Assembly: GCA_964458835.1 (NCBI GenBank)
Contig: CAYWKV010000145.1
Span: 1-7,994 of the forward strand
Direction of reading: 5' to 3'
DNA length: 7,994 nt
DNA from: JAHJQQ01 sp964458835
GTDB lineage: Bacteria; Pseudomonadota; Gammaproteobacteria; Thiohalobacterales; Thiohalobacteraceae
In this document: one piece after another, positions 1 to 5,066 of the stretch
Position numbering within the stretch: position 1 is the stretch's first letter
How the letters are laid out: each line of letters starts with the position of its first letter
Program-made: the position numbers and the translations under genes
Notes under the pieces: generated by a model
Database searches by the model: none
Told to the model about the DNA's origin: nothing
Seen by the model: only the letters and a program-made list of their open reading frames with translations

Positions 1-5
1 TTTTT

Positions 6-34
6 TGGCCACGAAACCCACGAAATCCACGAAA
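6..34 (+). repeat. CCACGAAA tandem repeat, left arm of an inverted pair
   Basis: Three CACGAAA units at 9-bp spacing follow a TGGC lead-in. The 29 bases match the reverse complement of 134-162 at 28 positions, so the two form a widely spaced inverted pair. The units read CCACGAAA on the plus strand. Elsewhere in this window that is the orientation seen downstream of a gene's stop codon, which suggests that a plus-strand gene ends just before the window. The arrangement is visible in the sequence; the function is unknown. Confidence 0.8.
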
Positions 35-51
35 GGTATGAGAGAGGAAAC

Positions 52-74
52 CCTCGTTCCGACAACGGGGTTTT
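52..74 (+). terminator. Possible intrinsic terminator (hairpin plus TTTT)
   Basis: A 7-bp stem, CCTCGTT against AACGGGG with one G-U wobble, closes a CCGAC loop and is followed at once by TTTT. It would act on plus-strand transcripts entering from the left of the window. The stem is modest and the T-run short, so this is tentative. Confidence 0.3.
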
Positions 75-89
75 CAGCCCTATACCTGT

Positions 90-162
90 CCGTGCTTTCC
101 GTGTTTTCCGTGGCTGGGTTTCGTCTTGATAATTTTCGTGGGTTTCGTGGGTTTCGTGGCCA
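90..162 (-). repeat. CGTG repeat cluster downstream of ppsR, right arm of an inverted pair
   Basis: Read in the sense of ppsR (minus strand), this holds three CCACGAAA units (134-162) and then three CACGGAAA-type units (90-114), all at 9-bp spacing. A degenerate unit (TTTCGTC, 119-125) lies between them. Segment 134-162 is the inverted partner of 6-34. The order, CCACGAAA block first and CCACGGAA block second going away from the stop codon, is the same as behind ppsA and behind the gene ending at 3882. No gene is supported in 1-183; the short open frames there are translations of the repeat. Confidence 0.8.
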
Positions 163-183
163 CCCATGTTGTGACGATCAACG

Positions 184-1008
184 TCAACGCCGCCGCTGCA
201 GGCCGCGCTCGTGCACCACGCTGGCGGCGATCTCCTCGATGGACATGTGCGTGCTGTCGAGCACGGGGATGCGTTCGCGACGCAGCAGCGCCTCCAATTG
301 GCGCACCTCGTACTGGCACTGGCGCAGCGAGGAATAGGCCGAATCGGGGCGGCGCTCCTGGCGGATCTGCTGCAGGCGCTCCGGGGAGATGGTCAGGCCG
401 ACCAGGCGGTCGCGGTGAGCGCGCAGCGGCTCCGGCAGCCGCAGCGACTCCAGGTCCTCCTCGGTGAAGGGATAGTTGGCGGCGCGCACACCGTACTGCA
501 GGGCCAGATACAGGCAGGTCGGCGTCTTGCCGCTGCGTGACACACCGATGACGATGACGTCCGCCGCGGCGTAATTCTGCACGCCGATGCCGTCGTCGGC
601 GCCGAGCGCAAAATTGACGGCGTCGATGCGCGCATCGTAACGGTTCGTATCCTGCAGCCCGTGCGAGCGGCCGACCGACTGCGACGACGGCTGCTGCAGC
701 TCCGTCTCGAGCGGCCCGATGAAGCGTTCGAAGAAATCCAGATACAGCCCGCGGCTGCTCATGAGGATGTCGCGCAGTTCCGGCCGCACCTGGGTGGAGA
801 ACACCAGCGGTCGTTCGTCTTCCGCCGCGGCGGCGTCGATGCGCGCCACGGCCGCACGCGCCTTTTCCTCGGTGTCGACGAAGGGGATGGGGATCTGCGT
901 GAACTCGACGCCGTCGAACTGTGACAACAGGCCGCGCCCCAAAGTTTCCACACTGATGCCGGTGCGGTCCGAAATGAAAAACACGGTTCGCCGTCGCTGT
1001 TGATTCAC
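184..1008 (-). CDS. ppsR: Phosphoenolpyruvate synthase regulatory protein (bifunctional kinase/pyrophosphorylase, PpsR/PSRP family)
   Basis: A cytoplasmic enzyme that in this family inactivates PEP synthase by ADP-dependent phosphorylation of a threonine near the catalytic histidine, and reactivates it by phosphate-dependent removal. The protein has 274 residues (E. coli PpsR has 277). Family landmarks are the N-terminal RTVFFISDRTGIS (7-19), the nucleotide-binding loop GVSRSGKTPTCLYLA (155-169), RAANYPF (175-181) and SLRQCQYEV (227-235). The start is the GTG at 1008, placing the conserved N-terminus at residue 7. An upstream in-frame TTG at 1071 would add 21 non-conserved residues and run into the ppsA control region. 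The GTG has only a weak upstream GGATGGAATGAG. It is divergent from its target ppsA, as in E. coli. The family call is secure; activity is inferred from homology. Confidence 0.96.
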   Translation of the reverse strand: MNQQRRRTVFFISDRTGISVETLGRGLLSQFDGVEFTQIPIPFVDTEEKARAAVARIDAAAAEDERPLVFSTQVRPELRDILMSSRGLYLDFFERFIGPLETELQQPSSQSVGRSHGLQDTNRYDARIDAVNFALGADDGIGVQNYAAADVIVIGVSRSGKTPTCLYLALQYGVRAANYPFTEEDLESLRLPEPLRAHRDRLVGLTISPERLQQIRQERRPDSAYSSLRQCQYEVRQLEALLRRERIPVLDSTHMSIEEIAASVVHERGLQRRR

Positions 1009-1085
1009 CTCATTCCATCCTCTCGAACCCGATGCTAACCTTCTTGTAAGCCTTACGCGCTGCAGGCGCAACCACAGGAGACGAC
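1009..1085. promoter_or_regulatory. Divergent ppsR/ppsA control region
   Basis: These 77 bp must hold the start signals of both genes. A small inverted repeat GTAAG-C-CTTAC sits at 1046-1056 and could be an operator half-site pair. On the minus strand TTGCGC and TACAAG at 17-bp spacing is a poor sigma-70-like candidate for ppsR. No convincing promoter was found for ppsA. That both promoters lie here follows from the gene layout; the specific elements are weak. Confidence 0.35.
1076..1080 (+). promoter_or_regulatory. Ribosome binding site fixing the GTG start of ppsA
   Basis: AGGAG lies five bases before the GTG at 1086. It supports that rare start codon over later in-frame ATGs, and the frame from this GTG reaches the conserved N-terminal VGGKNASLGEM motif by residue 25. 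Confidence 0.8.
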
Positions 1086-3491
1086 GTGAACAGGCAGACC
1101 CATACCGGCCGGCAGGTGCTCTGGTTCGAGGAACTCGGCATGGGCGACGTGCCCCAGGTCGGCGGCAAGAATGCCTCGCTCGGCGAGATGTACCGCGAGC
1201 TCACCGCCGCCGGGGTGCGCGTGCCCAACGGCTTCGCCACCACCGCCGACGCCTACCGCGCCGTACTCGCGCAGGGCGGCCTGGCCGCGCGCATCCAAGC
1301 GGAGCTCGAACCGCTCGACATCGACGACGTGCAGGCGCTGGCCACCGCCGGCAGGCGCATCCGCGGCTGGATCGAGGCCACGCCGCTGACGGCGGAGCTC
1401 GAACGGCAGATCCGCGCCGATTACGCGCAGATGGAGCGCGAGGGTGGCAAGGATGTCGCCGTCGCCGTGCGCTCCTCCGCCACCGCCGAGGACCTGCCGG
1501 ACGCCTCCTTCGCGGGACAGCAGGAGACCTATCTGAACGTGCGTGGCATCGACGCGGTGCTGACGGCGGTGCGGCGCGTGTTCGCCTCGCTGTACAACGA
1601 CCGCGCCATCGCCTACCGCGAGCACCATGGCTTCCGGCACGAGCAGGTGGCGCTGTCGGCCGGTGTGCAGCGCATGGTACGCGCGGATCTGGGCGCCTCC
1701 GGCGTGATGTTCACGCTGGACACCGAATCCGGCTTCCGCGACGTGGTGTTCATCACGGCCGCCTACGGTCTGGGCGAGACGGTGGTGCAGGGCCAGGTGA
1801 ACCCGGATGAATACTATCTGCACAAGCCGCTGGTCCGGCAGGGGCGTCCCGCCATCCTGCGCCGTGAGCGCGGCGAGAAGGCCATCAAGATGATCTACCG
1901 CGACAACGGCTCCGGTGGCGAGGGCGGCGGCAGCCCGGTCGAGACCGTCGCGGTCGATCCCGCCGAGCGCCTGCGCTTCGCGCTCGACGATGCCGAGCTC
2001 ATGGAACTGGCGCGCCACGCCATGACCATCGAGGATCATTACGGCCGGCCCATGGACATCGAGTGGGCGCGCGACGGCGTCGACGGCAGGCTGTACATCG
2101 TGCAGGCGCGGCCGGAGACGGTGAAGAGCCGCGCCAGCGGCCAGTCGCTGCAGCGCTACGAGCTCAAGCAGCGCGGCGAGACACTCGTCACCGGCCGCAG
2201 CATCGGTGGACGCATCGGCGCCGGCCCGGCGCGCATCGTCAACCACACCGACAACATGCACCGCGTGCAGCCCGGCGACGTGCTGGTCACGGACATGACC
2301 GATCCCGACTGGGAACCCATCATGAAACGCGCCGCAGCCATCGTCACCAACCGCGGCGGCCGCACCTGTCACGCCGCCATCATCGCGCGCGAGCTGGGCA
2401 TTCCGGCGGTGGTCGGTTGCGGCGACGCTACCGAGCGCATCCCTGACGGCGAGGCGGTGACGGTGTCCTGTGCCGAAGGCGACACCGGCCACGTCTACCG
2501 CGGCCTGCTGGAGTTCGCGGTGCGCGAGATCGCACTCGACCGCATGCCGCCGCTGCCGTTCAAGATCATGATGAACGTCGGCAACCCCGACCGCGCCTTC
2601 GATTTCCAGTTCCTGCCGAATGCAGGCGTCGGCCTGGCGCGGCTGGAGTTCATCATCAACCGCACCATCGGCGTGCACCCCAAGGCACTGCTCGAGTACG
2701 ACCGGCAGCCCGACGAACTGCGCCGCCTGATCGACGAGCAGGCGACGGCCTACGGCGGCCCGGTGGAATTCTACGTCGGCAAGCTCGCCGAGGGCATCGC
2801 GACCCTGGCCGGCGCCTTCTGGCCCAAGCCCGTGATCGTGCGGCTGTCCGACTTCAAGTCCAACGAATACGCCAACCTGGCCGGCGGCGCCGCCTATGAA
2901 CCGAAGGAAGAGAACCCCATGCTCGGCTTCCGCGGTGCCGGGCGCTACATCGCGCCGGACTTCCGCGACTGCTTCGAACTGGAATGCCGCGCCGTACGCA
3001 GGGTGCGGGACGAAATGGGGCTGACCAATGTCGAGGTGATGATCCCGTTCACGCGCACGCTGGACGAGGCGCGCGAGGTGACCGAGGCGCTGGCGGCCAA
3101 CGGCCTGGCGCGCGGCACGAACGGCCTGCGCGTGATCATGATGTGCGAGATTCCATCGAACGCCCTGCTGGCCGATCGGTTCCTGGAATACTTCGACGGC
3201 TTCTCCATCGGCTCGAACGACCTGACGCAGTTGACGCTGGGGCTCGACCGCGACTCGGGTCTGGTCGCCGCCCGCTTCGACGAGCGCGACCCGGCGGTGA
3301 AGATGCTGCTCAGCATGGCCATCCAGGCCTGCCGCAAGGCCGGCAAGTACATCGGCATCTGCGGCCAGGGTCCGTCGGACCACCCCGATCTCGCGCGCTG
3401 GCTCATGGAGGAAGGCATCGACAGCGTGTCGCTCAACCCCGACAGCGTGGTCGAGACCTGGCTGTACCTGGCGGGCGAGCGGGCGGAGTGA
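1086..3491 (+). CDS. ppsA: Phosphoenolpyruvate synthase (pyruvate, water dikinase)
   Basis: Converts pyruvate + ATP + water to PEP + AMP + phosphate, the entry step of gluconeogenesis from three-carbon compounds. It is cytoplasmic. The protein has 801 residues (E. coli 792). Domains in order are: the N-terminal ATP/pyruvate-binding domain (about 20-345; VGGKNASLGEM at 25-35, VAVRSSATAEDLPDASFAGQ at 126-145); the swivelling phosphohistidine domain (about 385-470) with GGRTCHAAIIARELGIPAVVG at 424-444; and the C-terminal PEP/pyruvate TIM barrel (about 490-795) with GSNDLTQLTLGLDRD (709-723) and catalytic Cys759 in GICGQGPSD. His429 is the phosphorylated histidine. Thr427, two residues earlier, is the expected PpsR target. 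All key residues are present. No clear terminator follows the stop; the gene runs into the repeat/MITE region. Confidence 0.98.
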   Translation: MNRQTHTGRQVLWFEELGMGDVPQVGGKNASLGEMYRELTAAGVRVPNGFATTADAYRAVLAQGGLAARIQAELEPLDIDDVQALATAGRRIRGWIEATPLTAELERQIRADYAQMEREGGKDVAVAVRSSATAEDLPDASFAGQQETYLNVRGIDAVLTAVRRVFASLYNDRAIAYREHHGFRHEQVALSAGVQRMVRADLGASGVMFTLDTESGFRDVVFITAAYGLGETVVQGQVNPDEYYLHKPLVRQGRPAILRRERGEKAIKMIYRDNGSGGEGGGSPVETVAVDPAERLRFALDDAELMELARHAMTIEDHYGRPMDIEWARDGVDGRLYIVQARPETVKSRASGQSLQRYELKQRGETLVTGRSIGGRIGAGPARIVNHTDNMHRVQPGDVLVTDMTDPDWEPIMKRAAAIVTNRGGRTCHAAIIARELGIPAVVGCGDATERIPDGEAVTVSCAEGDTGHVYRGLLEFAVREIALDRMPPLPFKIMMNVGNPDRAFDFQFLPNAGVGLARLEFIINRTIGVHPKALLEYDRQPDELRRLIDEQATAYGGPVEFYVGKLAEGIATLAGAFWPKPVIVRLSDFKSNEYANLAGGAAYEPKEENPMLGFRGAGRYIAPDFRDCFELECRAVRRVRDEMGLTNVEVMIPFTRTLDEAREVTEALAANGLARGTNGLRVIMMCEIPSNALLADRFLEYFDGFSIGSNDLTQLTLGLDRDSGLVAARFDERDPAVKMLLSMAIQACRKAGKYIGICGQGPSDHPDLARWLMEEGIDSVSLNPDSVVETWLYLAGERAE

Positions 3492-3511
3492 GGGAAAAGC
3501 TTATTGAGCGT

Positions 3512-3561
3512 CGAAATCCACGAAAAAAATTGGCCACGGAAGCACACGGAAAAACACGGAA
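3512..3561 (+). repeat. CGTG-type repeat downstream of ppsA, left arm of an inverted pair
   Basis: A CCACGAAA-type block (3512-3525) and an A-run are followed by a block of three CACGGAA units at 10-bp spacing (3531-3561). Segment 3531-3561 matches the reverse complement of 3799-3829 at 30 of 31 positions. The outer CGAAATCCACG (3512-3522) is likewise repeated inverted on the right. The following bases up to about 3602 (TTCAT, TCGAAGGCCGG, GGATGGT) recur in the copy at 4333-4392, so the full module is about 70-90 bp. It has no coding potential. Confidence 0.85.
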
Positions 3562-3602
3562 AAATTCATAATGGCTGTTCGAAGGCCGGAATGGGATGGT
3601 GC

Positions 3603-3760
3603 TAGAACCTATCTCAAAATCGCAGATCGGGCGTCCAGGCAAGGCGCGGGGCCTGCGAGGAACGGAGTTTACATGTAGTCTGCCGCTTGCGCGGCCCCGC
3701 ACCGGAGCAGACCCCGCAACGCCGCATGGGCGGCCGAGATGCATTTTGAGATAGGTTCTA
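3603..3760. mobile_element. 158-bp MITE-like element with 18-bp perfect terminal inverted repeats
   Basis: The ends are perfect inverted copies, TAGAACCTATCTCAAAAT (3603-3620) and its reverse complement (3743-3760). Both ends finish in TA, compatible with a TA target duplication as made by IS630/Tc1-mariner-type transposases; no longer direct repeat flanks it. The inside is highly structured. GCGGGGCC-t-GCG (3646-3657) pairs with 3690-3700, GTCTGC (3678-3683) pairs with GCAGAC (3707-3712), and GCCGC-atgg-GCGGC forms a hairpin at 3721-3734. ACATGT is a palindrome at 3671-3676. No transposase is encoded, so if mobile it depends on an enzyme supplied elsewhere. From memory, similar AGATAGGTTCTA-ended units are dispersed in other proteobacterial genomes, but this was not checked. 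Confidence 0.65.
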
Positions 3761-3798
3761 ATCACATGCCGTCCCGCAGGGTTTCAGCAATCAATTCC

Positions 3799-3857
3799 TT
3801 CCGTGTTTTTCCGTGTACTTCCGTGGCCAGGATTTTTTCTTTTCTCGTGGATTTCGT
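3799..3857 (-). repeat. CGTG-type repeat downstream of the small membrane-protein gene, right arm of an inverted pair
   Basis: In the sense of the gene ending at 3882 (minus strand), this reads CCACGAAATCCACGAG, an A-rich spacer, then CCACGGAA units at 10-bp spacing. It is the inverted counterpart of 3512-3561 (30 of 31 matches over the CCACGGAA block). Together the two arms enclose the MITE-like element, so the whole 390-bp gene-free stretch 3492-3881 is repeat material, apart from short unassigned joints at 3492-3511, 3562-3602 and 3761-3798. Confidence 0.85.
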
Positions 3858-3864
3858 GGCTAAA

Positions 3865-3878
3865 GGGGCTTCAGCCCC
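3865..3878 (-). terminator. Hairpin terminator candidate after the DUF6455-like gene
   Basis: A GGGGC-TGAA-GCCCC stem-loop (minus-strand reading) begins three bases after the TGA stop and is followed by TTTA. The position is right for intrinsic termination. The 5-bp stem and three-T tail make it weak, and the adjoining repeat may contribute. Confidence 0.45.
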
Positions 3879-3881
3879 GAC

Positions 3882-4232
3882 TCAGCCCTGCGGTTTGAAC
3901 AGTGCGGCGTAGTTGGGACAGAACTCGAAGCGCTCGGCGGGGGTGCCGTCCTGGAGCGCGTGCCGGCACTGGCTGGTCGCCCGGCAGGACTCGCAGTTGC
4001 GCAGTTCGCGTTCGATGTCGTGGACGTGGCGGTCGTGCAGGTACAGCACCGCGTCGGAGCCGGCGCGGGCCAGGACGCGGCTCAGCGGCATGCCGTTCAG
4101 GCGCTCGTGCAGCTGCCGGCGGAACGTCAGGCCGTGGAGCAGATTGCGGCCGATGGCCCAGGCCATCCGCGCCACGAAGTAGCCGAACAGCGCGGCGAAC
4201 AGCAGCGCGACCGCAAGGCTGAGCGTTTCCAT
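3882..4232 (-). CDS. Small membrane-anchored four-cysteine protein, DUF6455-like
   Basis: A protein of 116 residues. One strong N-terminal membrane segment (about 4-28, LSLAVALLFAALFGYF and onward) is followed by a basic stretch (RRQLHERL) and a soluble tail. The tail carries Cys80, Cys83, Cys89 and Cys105 as CESC-x5-C-x15-C ending FCPNYAALF. That C-x2-C...C...[YF]C-x-N layout resembles the DUF6455 family from memory; its function is not established. The cysteines could bind zinc or an iron-sulfur cluster (inference). The basic residues after the helix suggest a cytoplasmic tail. The start at 4232 is chosen because GGAG lies seven bases upstream and the membrane helix begins at once; an upstream in-frame start at 4301 would add 23 arginine-rich residues and overlap the FNR-type box. 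Regulation is probably by oxygen through that box. The gene is convergent with ppsA. Confidence 0.8.
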   Translation of the reverse strand: METLSLAVALLFAALFGYFVARMAWAIGRNLLHGLTFRRQLHERLNGMPLSRVLARAGSDAVLYLHDRHVHDIERELRNCESCRATSQCRHALQDGTPAERFEFCPNYAALFKPQG

Positions 4233-4238
4233 GATATT

Positions 4239-4243
4239 TCTCC
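4239..4243 (-). promoter_or_regulatory. Ribosome binding site fixing the start at 4232
   Basis: GGAGA on the minus strand (4243-4239) sits at standard distance from the ATG at 4232. It decides against the longer frame beginning at 4301. Confidence 0.75.
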
Positions 4244-4266
4244 GATGCCTGCCCGGTGCCCGCCGC

Positions 4267-4308
4267 ACTCTACGCGGCCGCACCCCACGAGACCTTGACA
4301 TACATCAA
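4267..4308 (-). promoter_or_regulatory. FNR/ANR-type activator box with class II promoter spacing
   Basis: On the minus strand TTGAT-GTAT-GTCAA (4308-4295) matches the FNR consensus TTGAT-N4-ATCAA at nine of ten positions. Exactly 22 bases later comes TAGAGT (4272-4267), a -10-like hexamer. That spacing puts the box centre at -41.5, the classical position for FNR-activated class II promoters. It predicts transcription from about 4260 and a leader of about 28 bases before the ATG at 4232. The motif and spacing are visible; which CRP/FNR-family regulator (FNR, ANR or DNR) binds cannot be told. Confidence 0.65.
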
Positions 4309-4332
4309 AGGCACAAGCGCGCAAAAAGCTCT

Positions 4333-4392
4333 TTGGCCACGGAAGCACCCGGAAAACTTCATGCCGGGAATCGAAGGCCGGCACCGGATGGT
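4333..4392 (+). repeat. Single diverged copy of the CGTG repeat module
   Basis: It shares TTGGCCACGGAAGCAC, CGGAAAA, TTCAT, TCGAAGGCCGG and GGATGGT with 3530-3599 in the same order, but lacks nine bases of the 10-bp-periodic block. Unlike the other copies it has no inverted partner, and it lies in the opposite sense to the gene that ends beside it (orn). TGCCGG/CCGGCA inside it (4362-4367, 4378-4383) can form a 6-bp stem, followed by TTTT on the orn strand, so it may serve as a weak orn terminator. Confidence 0.75.
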
Positions 4393-4400
4393 CGCACCCC

Positions 4401-4952
4401 TCACGCCGCCGGCAGGCTGAAGTACCGTTCCCGATAGAACTGCAGCTCACGGATGGAGTCGCGGATGTCGTCCAGGGCCAGATGCGCGGCGGTCTTCTCG
4501 AACTGCGGCAGGTTCGGGGCCCAGCGGCGGACGAGTTCCTTGAGGGTGCTGACGTCGAGGTTGCGGTAGTGGAAGTAGGCCTCCAGGTCAGGCATGCAGC
4601 GCGCCAGGAAGCGCCGGTCCTGGCAGATGCTGTTGCCGCACATGGGCGAGGCCTTGGGGGGCACGTGCTTGCGGAGGAAATCCAGCGTCATCTGCTCGGC
4701 ATCCTGCTCGTTCAGCGGGCTGCTGCGCACGCGCTGCACCAGGCCGGAACTCCCGTGCTGGTTCTTGTTCCAATCGTCCATGGCGTCGAGCACCGTGTCC
4801 GGCTGGTGGATGGCGAACACGGGGCCTTCTTCGATCACGTTGAGCTGGGCGTCGGTGACGATGGTCGCGATTTCGATGATGGAATCCGTGTTGGTGTCAA
4901 GCCCTGTCATCTCCAGATCGATCCAGATCAGGTTGTCGGGATGTTGCGCCAT
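4401..4952 (-). CDS. orn: Oligoribonuclease (DEDDh 3'-5' exoribonuclease)
   Basis: Degrades two- to five-nucleotide RNAs, including pGpG from cyclic-di-GMP breakdown, to mononucleotides in the cytoplasm. It is often essential in gammaproteobacteria. The protein has 183 residues, close to E. coli Orn (181). Exo I is WIDLEMTGLD with Asp12 and Glu14; Exo II is GNSICQDRRFL with Asp112; Exo III is HLALDDIRDS with His157 and Asp162, so all five catalytic positions are present. The YFHYRNLDVSTLKEL signature (126-140) is typical of the family. The start ATG at 4952 has AAGG seven bases upstream and gives the conserved short N-terminus. It is divergent from the M48 protease gene, with its promoter probably at about 4992-5000. 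Confidence 0.98.
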   Translation of the reverse strand: MAQHPDNLIWIDLEMTGLDTNTDSIIEIATIVTDAQLNVIEEGPVFAIHQPDTVLDAMDDWNKNQHGSSGLVQRVRSSPLNEQDAEQMTLDFLRKHVPPKASPMCGNSICQDRRFLARCMPDLEAYFHYRNLDVSTLKELVRRWAPNLPQFEKTAAHLALDDIRDSIRELQFYRERYFSLPAA

Positions 4953-4991
4953 GAGGTTACCTTGCTTTTCACATTTGAATGGTTGAGTTGC

Positions 4992-5000
4992 ATTCTACCA
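4992..5000 (-). promoter_or_regulatory. Extended -10 promoter candidate for orn
   Basis: The minus strand reads TGG-TAGAAT, an extended -10 (TGn plus a hexamer matching TATAAT at five of six bases). No good -35 lies 16-18 bases upstream, as is usual for extended -10 promoters. Transcription would begin near 4985, about 33 bases before the orn ATG. Confidence 0.5.
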
Positions 5001-5020
5001 GAGGCTACTCTGGACAGAGT
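4998..5020. promoter_or_regulatory. Interlaced inverted repeats in the orn/M48 divergent region
   Basis: CCAGAG-gcta-CTCTGG (4998-5013) overlaps ACTCT-ggac-AGAGT (5007-5020). The middle CTCTG can pair with either neighbouring CAGAG. The left repeat touches the predicted orn -10 element, a natural operator position. Whether this is a protein-binding site or chance cannot be told from the sequence. Confidence 0.35.
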
Positions 5021-5066
5021 CTAAACTTATCCCGACGACCCGCCGCAGGAACGTCGCCCGGAGACC

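Noticed and set aside
1..183. The evenly spaced short repeats considered as a CRISPR array.
   Set aside because: The units are 9-10 bp with 2-3 bp spacers and there are no unique spacers of about 30 bp or cas genes.
5..337. A 110-codon plus-strand frame beginning in the left repeats.
   Set aside because: Its N-terminal half is the repeat itself (periodic FRGFRGFRG) and the rest runs antisense through ppsR.
1053..3383. A 776-codon open frame on the minus strand opposite ppsA.
   Set aside because: It lies wholly antisense to a textbook ppsA, has low-complexity Arg/His/Ala/Gly composition and no recognisable motif. Long antisense frames are common opposite GC-rich genes.
3433..3765. A 110-codon minus-strand frame spanning the MITE-like element and the end of ppsA.
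   Set aside because: Most of its length is a translation of the inverted-repeat element and of the CGTG repeats. It overlaps the ppsA 3' end, lacks a ribosome binding site, and is best read as repeat DNA that happens to be open.
4299..4320. A possible plus-strand sigma-70 -35 (TTGACA at 4295-4300).
   Set aside because: No -10 lies 16-18 bases downstream (the sequence there is CGCGCA) and no plus-strand gene follows. The same bases are better explained as half of the FNR-type box on the minus strand.
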